This document shows positions 34,042 to 40,711 of a stretch of DNA of 40,711 nt, in pieces. The stretch is taken from assembly GCA_009377795.1 (NCBI GenBank), contig WHTJ01000038.1, forward strand, positions 1-40,711. The letters are read 5' to 3'. The notes beneath the pieces were generated by a model that was not told the DNA's origin, made no database searches, and saw only the letters and a list, made by a program, of their open reading frames with translations. The DNA is from Propionibacteriales bacterium (lineage in GTDB: Bacteria; Actinomycetota; Actinomycetes; Propionibacteriales; Nocardioidaceae). Both the position numbers and the translations under genes were made by a program. Numbering within the stretch: position 1 is the stretch's first letter; each line of letters begins with the position of its first letter.

Positions 34042-35607
34042 TCATCCGCGGGTCACCCGCATGACGTGAGGGTACGCGGACGGGTCGATCCGGGCGTCCA
34101 CCAGGCGTGGCCCGGAAACCGGTTCCGCCAGCGCCCGCCGTAGCCCGTCGGCGTCGTGGACCACGGTGCCCGGTACTCCCATCGAGTCCGCGATCCCGGC
34201 GAAGTCCATGGAACCGTAGACGACCGCGCCGTCCCCACCCTGGGCCTCCCGTTGCTTCAGCCGGATCAGGGTCAGGGCCAGGTCGTTGAGCACGATCACC
34301 GTGATGTCGAGACCGAGCCGGGCAACCGTCTCCAGCTCGGCGAGGACCATGCCCAGTCCACCGTCCCCGGTCAGGCACAGGACACGTCGCTCGGGGCGCG
34401 CAAGGGCCGCCCCGATGGCGGCGGGCAGGGCGAACCCCATCGTCGCGAGACCGTTGGAGATGAGCACCGAGTCCGGCTCGTCGGTCTCCCACAGCGGCAT
34501 CGCCAGGAGCATGTGAGCCCCGGCGTCCACCGTCAACAGCGAGTCGCCCATCGTCTGGTGCGCCGTGCGTACGACGTCGTGCGGACTGAGCCCCGCGGTC
34601 GGGATCTCGAGATCCGCCACCGCGCGCCTGCGGGCCTCCTCACCGGTCTTCGCCGGCCACACCGGCCGCAGCGCGCCGATCAGCTGGGGAAGGCACTCGT
34701 CGTAGGAGCCGACCACAAGCTCCGGTGTCCCGAAGAACGTGGTCTCCACCGGGTGGCTGTGCAGCATCACCACGGGCGCCTCGTAGGTCCAGGGTCCGGG
34801 CATCGGCTCCACGGAATCCAGGCCCACGCCGAGGACCAGGTCGGACTGCTCGAGCAACGGTCGCTCGACGGCGGCTCCGGTGAACAGGCCGGCGTAGCTG
34901 GACCAGGACTCGGGCACGGTCCCCTTGGCCTCGTAGGTCACGAGGATCGGGCAGTCCAGGGAGGCGAGCAGCTCCCGCATGCGCTCGGCGTACCTCGCGG
35001 CGTCCAGACCCAGCACGATGAGGGGGCGCTCCGCGCCGGCACACATCCGCCGGGCCCGCTCCAGGGCGGTCGCGTCCGTCTCCGGGACCGCCGGCAGCTC
35101 CGGTGGCGGGTCGCCGGGGACGGTGGGATCGAAGGCCACGTGCACAGCGCCGGCCGGCGGCCTACCCGCGAGGGTGGCGGCGGCGCGGATCACCTCGTCT
35201 GGATCGCGCGTACCCAGGCGCCCGCTCCACTTCGTCACAGGGGCGGCGACCTGCACCTGGTCGAGGCGCTGGTGAGCGATCCGATCGGCATCGGCGTGCG
35301 AGACGGTGTCGCTCAGCAGGACCAGAGGGAATCTGTCCAGGGTGGCCTGGGCGAGGCCGTTGCCGGCACTCATGAGACCGGGCCCTCTGGTGACGACGGC
35401 GGCCCCGGGCGTCCGGGTGAGGTGGCCGTAGCTGCCGGCCATGATGCACGCCGCGGTCTCCCCGTGGGTCAGGACGAAGTCGATGCCGACCGCCTCGGCG
35501 GAGCCGATCATGTCCAGGTTCGGGCCGCCGCCCGGCACGCCGAAGATCGTCCGCACACCCGCCGCCCGGAGCCCCCGCGCCAACGAGCTAGCCAGGTCGC
35601 GCGGCAT
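34042..35607 (-). CDS. Thiamine-diphosphate-dependent enzyme (acetolactate synthase / 2-hydroxyacyl-CoA lyase-like)
   Basis: The protein has 521 residues from the ATG at 35607, which has GGAGGAGGG just upstream (the GTG 15 bp earlier would begin inside that site). It has the three-domain ThDP fold: a PYR domain with catalytic Glu50 in THGETAAC, a central domain around 190-330, and a PP domain with the cofactor motif GDGG (414-417) to ND (441-442). This could be a decarboxylase, lyase or carboligase; the family cannot separate these by eye. With a CoA-transferase and an acyl-CoA dehydrogenase in the same operon, a lyase or decarboxylase of a 2-hydroxy- or 2-oxoacid (CoA) is plausible. It is divergent from the enoyl-CoA hydratase gene. 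Confidence 0.85.
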   Translation of the reverse strand: MPRDLASSLARGLRAAGVRTIFGVPGGGPNLDMIGSAEAVGIDFVLTHGETAACIMAGSYGHLTRTPGAAVVTRGPGLMSAGNGLAQATLDRFPLVLLSDTVSHADADRIAHQRLDQVQVAAPVTKWSGRLGTRDPDEVIRAAATLAGRPPAGAVHVAFDPTVPGDPPPELPAVPETDATALERARRMCAGAERPLIVLGLDAARYAERMRELLASLDCPILVTYEAKGTVPESWSSYAGLFTGAAVERPLLEQSDLVLGVGLDSVEPMPGPWTYEAPVVMLHSHPVETTFFGTPELVVGSYDECLPQLIGALRPVWPAKTGEEARRRAVADLEIPTAGLSPHDVVRTAHQTMGDSLLTVDAGAHMLLAMPLWETDEPDSVLISNGLATMGFALPAAIGAALARPERRVLCLTGDGGLGMVLAELETVARLGLDITVIVLNDLALTLIRLKQREAQGGDGAVVYGSMDFAGIADSMGVPGTVVHDADGLRRALAEPVSGPRLVDARIDPSAYPHVMRVTRG

Positions 35608-35654
35608 TCGGCCCTCCTCCACGTCGCCGTCCCCTGTCTTCGGAGCGGTCGGTC

Positions 35655-35667
35655 ACATGCTACATGT
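35655..35667. promoter_or_regulatory. Inverted repeat in the divergent promoter region of the catabolic cluster
   Basis: ACATG-CTA-CATGT is a perfect 13-bp palindrome about 50 bp from the ThDP gene start and 75 bp from the hydratase start. It could be an operator for a shared regulator; no regulator gene is visible in the cluster inside this window. Confidence 0.45.
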
Positions 35668-35740
35668 CAGTACCCTGGGCGATGGCCGGCTCTCGTACGA
35701 TCCGGTCCGGCTGTAGCGGGCGCGCAGAAAGGGCAGAGGC

Positions 35741-36490
35741 ATGTCGACTCCCACCGTCCACGACACCGACCGGGTCCGGTGGGTGTCGTTCAACCGTCCG
35801 GAGAAGCTGAATGCGCTGACCCGCGACGACATCCGCTCGGTGACCCGTGCCGTGCAGGACCTGCCGGCAGACGTACGGTGCCTGGTCTTCACCGGCAGCG
35901 GCAGCCGGGCGTTCTCGGCGGGCGTCCACGTCGACACCTTCGACGGCCTGACGCCTGAGGACGCCCGGCAGTTCATCTCCGAGCTCGGCGCCATGATCGC
36001 GGCCGCCCGCCGGGCACCGGTCCCGACGCTGTGCGCGATCCAGGGGTACTGCCTCGGCGGTGCGATGGAGCTCGCCATGGCCTGCGACCTGCGGGTCGCC
36101 TCGACCGACGCGGTCTTCGGAATGCCCGAGATCAAGGTGGGGATCCCCTCCGTCATCGACGCCGCGCTCCTCCAGCAGCATCTCGGCCTGGCCAAGGCGA
36201 AGGAGCTCCTGCTGACCGGTGACCTGTACGGCGTCGCCGAGCTCGCCCCGCTCGGCTTCGTGAACAAGGTGGTCGAGCCCGCGGCGCTGACGGAGGCTGC
36301 CACGGAGCTCGCAGCCCGCGTCACCGGCCATTCTCCGGCGGCGATCGCGGCGCAGAAGCGCCTCTTCGAGACCTGGCAGAACGCGAGCCTCGAGGACTCG
36401 ATCAAGGCGAGCATCGTGGAGTTCGCGCTGGTGTTCGCCGACCCGGGCACGCAGCAGCGCATCGCCTCGTACCGCTCCGGCACCAGCTGA
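35741..36490 (+). CDS. Enoyl-CoA hydratase/isomerase family protein
   Basis: This 249-residue crotonase-fold protein has the oxyanion loop AFSAGVHVD (57-65), GYCLGGAMELAMACDLR (102-118) and FGMPEIKVGIPS (126-137). Glu110 and Glu130 match the two catalytic glutamates of hydratases (spacing 20, as in the rat enzyme). It would hydrate the enoyl-CoA made by the acyl-CoA dehydrogenase. It has a good AGAAAGGGCAGAGG ribosome site. It is the only plus-strand gene in the cluster and converges on the ketopantoate-reductase-like gene 12 bp away. Confidence 0.9.
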   Translation: MSTPTVHDTDRVRWVSFNRPEKLNALTRDDIRSVTRAVQDLPADVRCLVFTGSGSRAFSAGVHVDTFDGLTPEDARQFISELGAMIAAARRAPVPTLCAIQGYCLGGAMELAMACDLRVASTDAVFGMPEIKVGIPSVIDAALLQQHLGLAKAKELLLTGDLYGVAELAPLGFVNKVVEPAALTEAATELAARVTGHSPAAIAAQKRLFETWQNASLEDSIKASIVEFALVFADPGTQQRIASYRSGTS

Positions 36491-36502
36491 CGAACCCTGC
36501 CG

Positions 36503-37567
36503 TCAACGAGTCCCTCCGACCAGCGCCTCGACGCGCCGCAGGTTGGCGGAGTCCTTGCCCAGGCGATCGCAGTCGATCTGTCCGACCAACTGCTCCAGCG
36601 CGGCGTTGACCGGCGTGGCCACCCCGGTATCCCGGCCGAGCCGGACGACGTGGCCGTTGAGGTAGCGCACCTCGGTACGTCGCCCCCGGTCCACGTCCTG
36701 GAGCAGCGAGGGCCGGCTCTCGGAGGAACCCGTACGCTCGGCCGCGACCTCGCCCAGGGCGGCGGCTGCCTCCTCGGCCGCGGCCGGGTCGTCGAGAGCC
36801 GCGATGAACAGCCCGGGGTCGAACCGTCCGAAGACCCGGTCCGGCCGCACGCCGACGGCGTAGGCCACCGCGAGAGTCTCGGCGGCGGCCCGGACGCACA
36901 GGGGGACCGACTGCGGGTCGCTCCACAGCCGGTGGGTCGTCCACCCGGTGAGCCCCGCCGGGGCGTTCGTCATCGTGTTGACCGCCAGCTTCGCCCACTT
37001 GACAGCCGCGAGATCGTCAGTGATCTCCGTCTCTCCTGAGGGTGCGACGAGCGCAGCGAGCGTCTCGAGGTCCGCGGCGCCGCCGGCGCCGACGTACCCG
37101 AGGCTGAAGGTGCGGCGACTCCGCGGCAGGTAGCGGGTGACCCTGCCCGGCCGGGTGAGCTCAGCAGGCACATGGACACAACAGCCGACGAGACGCTCGG
37201 GGTCGACCAGACGGGAGAACCACTCCTCGGTCATCCCGTTCTGCACCGGGACCACAAGACTTCGCTCGTGGAGCAGCGGTTCCATCAGCCGCACGGCGAT
37301 GGCACTGTCGTAGGCCTTCACCGCGACGAAGAGTAGGTCGATCGACCCGGCGACGCGGTCGAGATCGTCGACGTGGAAGGCGTCCAGCCGCACTCTCAGT
37401 GACTCGTCCGGCGCGGTGATCCGTACCCCGTCATTCCGCATCGCCTCGACGTGAGGGAACCACCCGTCGACCACGGTCACCCGCCGGCCGGCGAGCGTGA
37501 GATGCGCCGCCAGGAGGGAGCCGATGCTGCCGGCACCGACGACGCCGATGTGCTCCAGCGCAGCCAT
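36503..37567 (-). CDS. Ketopantoate reductase-family dehydrogenase (ApbA/PanE-like)
   Basis: The protein has 354 residues from the ATG at 37567, preceded by GAGG; longer ORF extension upstream is out of family. It shows GAGSIG nucleotide-binding loop (11-16), VKAYDS, QNGM, KWAKLAVNTMTNA (catalytic Lys and Asn) and SLLQDVDRGRRTEVRYLNG near the C-terminus, all ApbA/PanE hallmarks. It reduces a 2-oxoacid or oxidises a 2-hydroxyacid with NADP(H). In this setting a paralogue acting on the cluster's own substrate is likelier than pantothenate synthesis. It is 7 bp after the RraA-like gene. Confidence 0.87.
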   Translation of the reverse strand: MAALEHIGVVGAGSIGSLLAAHLTLAGRRVTVVDGWFPHVEAMRNDGVRITAPDESLRVRLDAFHVDDLDRVAGSIDLLFVAVKAYDSAIAVRLMEPLLHERSLVVPVQNGMTEEWFSRLVDPERLVGCCVHVPAELTRPGRVTRYLPRSRRTFSLGYVGAGGAADLETLAALVAPSGETEITDDLAAVKWAKLAVNTMTNAPAGLTGWTTHRLWSDPQSVPLCVRAAAETLAVAYAVGVRPDRVFGRFDPGLFIAALDDPAAAEEAAAALGEVAAERTGSSESRPSLLQDVDRGRRTEVRYLNGHVVRLGRDTGVATPVNAALEQLVGQIDCDRLGKDSANLRRVEALVGGTR

Positions 37568-37574
37568 CACCGCC

Positions 37575-38213
37575 TCACATCGTCCCCGCCCGCGTCCGCG
37601 CGGCGCCGAAGCCGGCACCCCCGGCCAGCGCGGAGCGGAAGGCCTCCTCCCGCTCCTGCAGCCGCGCGGCTGCTTCCAGGACGTCGGGGCTCCGGTCCCG
37701 AGGCACCACGCAGACCCCCGTGCTGTCCACCACGACGAGGTCGCGGTCGCGCACGAGGACGCCGCCGAGCTCCACCTGCTCGCCCACGCGCTGTACGGCG
37801 AGCCGTCCCTTGCCGCTGCGCGGCATCGGTCCCCGGCACCAGACGACCAGGGGCGTCGCGCCGATCTCCTCCACATCGCGGACCCATCCGGCGGTGACCA
37901 GCCCGACACAGCCACGCCCGGCAGTACGGGTCGCTGCCAACCCACCCCACGCCGAGGCCGTGGTGCTCGCCGCCCAGCCGAGCACCAGCATGTCGCCGTC
38001 AGCCGCCTCGTCGAGGTACTCCGCGAGCCCCGGGATGTCGGGCTCGTCGGTGTCCACCACCGTCGCGGTGCGCGCGGGTCCCATCACCGGCGGGACGCCA
38101 CCCGCGAGACGGGTCAGGCCGGTGACGACTCCCGGCTCGAGTCCCAGGCCGTCCATCGCGTCCGAGACCGCGGGGGTCTCGAACCGGCGTCGGTACGTCG
38201 TGTCATCCGCCAT
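37575..38213 (-). CDS. RraA-family protein (aldolase/oxaloacetate decarboxylase-like)
   Basis: The protein has 212 residues from the ATG at 38213, which overlaps the MFS stop by 4 bp. The core reads WGGLAATRTAGRGCVGLVTAGWVRDVEEI. The GG-x-A segment and the R-D-x-x-E motif are the metal and substrate site of class II HMG/CHA-type aldolases, which share the fold with RNase E regulator RraA. Catabolic context favours an aldolase or 2-oxoacid decarboxylase over an RNase regulator. The very long ORF running through it from 39800 is a frame shadow. Confidence 0.85.
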   Translation of the reverse strand: MADDTTYRRRFETPAVSDAMDGLGLEPGVVTGLTRLAGGVPPVMGPARTATVVDTDEPDIPGLAEYLDEAADGDMLVLGWAASTTASAWGGLAATRTAGRGCVGLVTAGWVRDVEEIGATPLVVWCRGPMPRSGKGRLAVQRVGEQVELGGVLVRDRDLVVVDSTGVCVVPRDRSPDVLEAAARLQEREEAFRSALAGGAGFGAARTRAGTM

Positions 38214-39424
38214 CAGCGAGTCCTTCCGACCGGCCCGCGCCGGCTCCGGAGATGGTTGCGGGCACCCAAGGTCGTGGCGGACGCCAGCAGGCTCACCACG
38301 CCGGCCCCGAGCCAGGCGGTCGGGTAACCGGCGCGGTCGACCGCGATCCCGAAACACAGCGGCCCGATCCCGGCACCCAGGGACAGGCCGGTCTGCACGA
38401 CGCCGGTCGCGGCCGCGGGAGCGCGGCGGTACCAGGTGACGATGGTGTAGTGGAAGATGCCGGTCCAGGCCCAGCCGAGGACGAAGCCGAACACGGCGCC
38501 GACGACGAACAGCGCGAGGTTGTCCCCGGCCAGGAGGAGGTACCCGACCGAGCCGATGCCCAGCAGCACCGCGATGATCGCGAACCGGCTCCGGTTGGGC
38601 GCGCGGTCGACACCCCAGCCCAGAGCGATCCTCGACACCACGGTCGCCCACGACAGGAGCGCGTAGAGCCAACCGGCGGTGGCCGGCGCGAAGCCGGCGG
38701 TGACGGACGAGTCCACGAGGAACGCCCCGAGCGACGTGGCAGCGGCCGCTCCGAGGAACCCGCCGGCGGTCAGGAACGCCAGCGACGAGAGCGGCGCCTC
38801 GCTGTCCCGGAGCGTCCCGGTCCGGGTACGACGGGCGACGCCCCGGTCGGCATGCCGAACCCAGAGCCACCCGGCGTACCCGACGGTCAGGATGCTCGCG
38901 AGACCGAAGGCCCAGCGCCAGCCGACGGCGACCCCGATCGTCGGCACGGCGACTCCGCCGAGCAGGGCGGCCGCGGGCACGCAGGACTGCTTGATGCCGA
39001 AGGCGAGCCCGAGACGACGGACGGGGATCGAGACCGACAGCAGCATGTTGGCCGCCGGCTGCGCCATCGCGTTGGCAGCACCGGCGAGCGCCAGCGCCAA
39101 GGCCAGCTGGACCCACGACTGCGACAGCGCCGCGCCGACCATCGACGTACCGCTCAGGGTGGCGGCCAGGGCCATGCCACGTCCGGCGCCCAGCCACTCG
39201 ACCAGCTGACCCATCGGCACCGAGCCGCCCGAACTCATCAGGAAGTACGTCGCCACCATGCCGCCGAGCGCCGCGGTACCGAAGTCGAGGTCCTCCCGCA
39301 GCTGCACGGCGAGCGCGCTGACGAGGAACACCGGCAGCACCGCAGCGACGGCGATGATCACCCCGCGGGCCGCCGAGGACCGGTCGACGAAGGCAGGATC
39401 GATGCCCTGCTCGGGGATCACCAT
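38213..39424 (-). CDS. MFS transporter
   Basis: This 403-residue protein has about twelve membrane helices. Features are MGQLVEWLGAGRGMA (loop 2-3 motif), AANAMAQPAANMLLS and a GIKQSCVPAAALLGG segment in helix 5, as in the CynX/NNP-like carriers. It is the middle gene of TRAP permease, MFS, RraA, KPR. Two different importers in one run suggest several related substrates, or import plus efflux. Confidence 0.85.
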   Translation of the reverse strand: MVIPEQGIDPAFVDRSSAARGVIIAVAAVLPVFLVSALAVQLREDLDFGTAALGGMVATYFLMSSGGSVPMGQLVEWLGAGRGMALAATLSGTSMVGAALSQSWVQLALALALAGAANAMAQPAANMLLSVSIPVRRLGLAFGIKQSCVPAAALLGGVAVPTIGVAVGWRWAFGLASILTVGYAGWLWVRHADRGVARRTRTGTLRDSEAPLSSLAFLTAGGFLGAAAATSLGAFLVDSSVTAGFAPATAGWLYALLSWATVVSRIALGWGVDRAPNRSRFAIIAVLLGIGSVGYLLLAGDNLALFVVGAVFGFVLGWAWTGIFHYTIVTWYRRAPAAATGVVQTGLSLGAGIGPLCFGIAVDRAGYPTAWLGAGVVSLLASATTLGARNHLRSRRGPVGRTR

Positions 39425-39460
39425 GCCGGGTTGTTCGCGTGCGAACGACGCGGAACGAGG

Positions 39461-40711
39461 TCAGCCACGGCTTTCCTCGGGCTGCGAGACGTCGCGCGTC
39501 GGCCGGCTCGTCCGCAGCCACTGCAAGACGTACACCACGACGCCCAGGCTCAGACCGATGAGGTTCGTGACCAGACCGGGCGCGATGAGCAGGATGCCGG
39601 CAGCGAGGAGAACGATCCGCTCGTACCACGTGGTGGGTTTCCGCAGGTACCCGGACATCCCGGCACTGAGGGCGTAGATGCCGATCACGGCCGAGATCAC
39701 GACCGGCACCGCATCGGCAACGGGTCCGTCGACCAGGGCGGTGTAGGCCATCAGGAACGGCACGATGTAGAGGCCGCGCGCGAGGAGCCACGACTGCCAC
39801 GCGGTCCGCATCGGCCTGCCGCCGGAGATCCCGGAGGCCGCGAAGGACGCCAGCGCGATGGGCGGCGTGACGTTCGCGTCCTGGCTGACCCAGAACACGA
39901 TCAGGTGCGCCACCAGGAGCGGGACACCCATGTCGGTCAGCGCGGGCGCGGCCAGGATGGCCACCATGATGTAGGACGAGGTGACGGTCAGTCCCGCGCC
40001 GAGGAGCCAGGACACGACGGTGACAAGGACCAGCGCGGCCAGCAGGTAGCCGCCGGAGAGATCCACGATGAGGTCCGAGAACCGCAGCCCCAGACCGGTC
40101 AGGTCGACGACGCCGATGACGATGCCGATCGTGCCGACGACGGCACCGACGGTGAGGGAGGACATCCCGCCGATGCGGAGCGCGTCGAAGATGTCGCGGA
40201 GGTTCATCCGGTGGCCGCGGTAGGGCACCAGGACGCCGATCACCACGATGGAGACGATCGCCCAGAACCCCGCGAACGCCGGGCTGAAGCGCATCACCAC
40301 CAGGGTGAAGAGGAGGACGAGCGGGATCATGTAGTACCAGCCGCGCAGCAGGACGGACTTCCAGTCCGGCAGCTCCTCGGCGGGAAGCCCTCTCAGGTTC
40401 TGTTTGATGGCCTGGAAGTCCACCAGGAGGTAGACGGACAGGAAGTACAGCAGGGCCGGCACGATCGAGACCAGCACGATCGTCGTGTACGACGTCTGGG
40501 TGAACTCCGCGATCAGGAACGCGCCCGCGCCCATCACCGGGGGCAGCATCTGGCCGCCCACCGAGGAGGCCGCCTCGACGGCGCCGGAGAACTCCTTGGT
40601 GTAGCCCACCCGCCGCATCAGCGGGATCGTGAAGGTGCCCGTGGTCATCACGTTGGCCACCGGGCTGCCGTTGACCGAGCCCATGATGGCGCTGACCGTC
40701 ACCGCCACCTT
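39461..40711 (-). CDS. TRAP transporter permease, 4TM/12TM fusion type (partial)
   Basis: The C-terminal 415 or more residues of a TRAP-TAXI fused permease: SVNGSPVANVMTTGTFTIPLM, GGQMLPPVMGAGAFLIAEF, and many hydrophobic helices with SQDANVTPPIALASFAASGISGG split across the loop near 280-300. The gene continues beyond the right edge, where the N-terminal DctQ-like part and probably the TAXI solute-binding protein lie. It takes up organic acids with a sodium or proton gradient. It is followed 36 bp later by the MFS gene. Confidence 0.88.
   Translation of the reverse strand, partial: KVAVTVSAIMGSVNGSPVANVMTTGTFTIPLMRRVGYTKEFSGAVEAASSVGGQMLPPVMGAGAFLIAEFTQTSYTTIVLVSIVPALLYFLSVYLLVDFQAIKQNLRGLPAEELPDWKSVLLRGWYYMIPLVLLFTLVVMRFSPAFAGFWAIVSIVVIGVLVPYRGHRMNLRDIFDALRIGGMSSLTVGAVVGTIGIVIGVVDLTGLGLRFSDLIVDLSGGYLLAALVLVTVVSWLLGAGLTVTSSYIMVAILAAPALTDMGVPLLVAHLIVFWVSQDANVTPPIALASFAASGISGGRPMRTAWQSWLLARGLYIVPFLMAYTALVDGPVADAVPVVISAVIGIYALSAGMSGYLRKPTTWYERIVLLAAGILLIAPGLVTNLIGLSLGVVVYVLQWLRTSRPTRDVSQPEESRG

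Noticed and set aside
34156-35958. 600-aa plus-strand ORF
   Set aside because: Antisense to the ThDP enzyme; His/Arg/Gly-rich with no recognisable motif.
37575-39800. 741-aa minus-strand ORF
   Set aside because: Only its last 212 residues (RraA-like) are real; the rest is a shadow of the MFS and TRAP genes in another frame.

Overview
The window is high-GC actinobacterial DNA. The pairing of an XRE/DUF5753 regulator with a DUF397 protein, a DUF574-type SAM methyltransferase, an AfsR/BTAD regulator, a SigE-type ECF sigma factor, a Tat-exported PhoX phosphatase and a DrrA-type ABC exporter all point to a complex actinomycete, possibly of the Pseudonocardiales. The genus cannot be fixed from sequence alone.

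Left part (1-16732): a worn-down mobile or accessory region. It opens with an N-terminally truncated IS110-family transposase. This is joined, in frame, to an MmeI-like restriction/methylase gene that has lost everything upstream of its SAM-binding core. An OLD-family ATPase/TOPRIM nuclease converges on it, followed by the C-terminal stub of a tyrosine integrase, an HD-domain hydrolase and a small excisionase-like HTH protein. Next comes a TetR-controlled oxidoreductase operon (MDR dehydrogenase, DUF4386 membrane protein, SDR). Three direct 57-bp copies of the 3' half of a tRNA-Ser(GGA) gene then follow at 10273, 12920 and 16471. Each is preceded, 101-102 bp upstream, by a doublet GTCTCA-N6-GTCTCA. 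They look like stacked attachment sites of integrative elements that entered the same tRNA gene repeatedly and then decayed. Genes beside the copies are cut: a flavodoxin start, an SDR end, a zinc-ribbon gene and an MFS transporter end. Between the copies lie a fatty acid desaturase, a cold-shock protein and a regulator/methyltransferase set.

Middle (16733-25136): directly after the last tRNA copy is a compact four-gene operon (16921-20526). It encodes two proteins of unknown function, a small coiled-coil/hydrophobic protein and a divergent tRNA-guanine-transglycosylase (TGT)-fold enzyme that keeps the DxGxF, nucleophile-Asp and CxCxxC zinc motifs. This is the best candidate here for an undescribed nucleobase-exchange system, perhaps 7-deazaguanine-type DNA or RNA modification. 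It is followed by about 380 bp that may be a group II intron remnant, an AfsR-like regulator that has lost its C-terminus, and a PhoX phosphatase.

Right part (25137-40711): a sigma factor with a probable membrane anti-sigma partner, a three-gene ABC-2 exporter with a divergent TetR regulator and two matching operators, and a large catabolic cluster. The cluster holds MFS and TRAP transporters, a CoA-transferase, an acyl-CoA dehydrogenase, a ThDP enzyme, an enoyl-CoA hydratase, a ketopantoate-reductase-like enzyme and an RraA-like aldolase/decarboxylase. This resembles uptake, CoA activation and beta-oxidation-like breakdown of an organic acid whose identity the sequence does not reveal.
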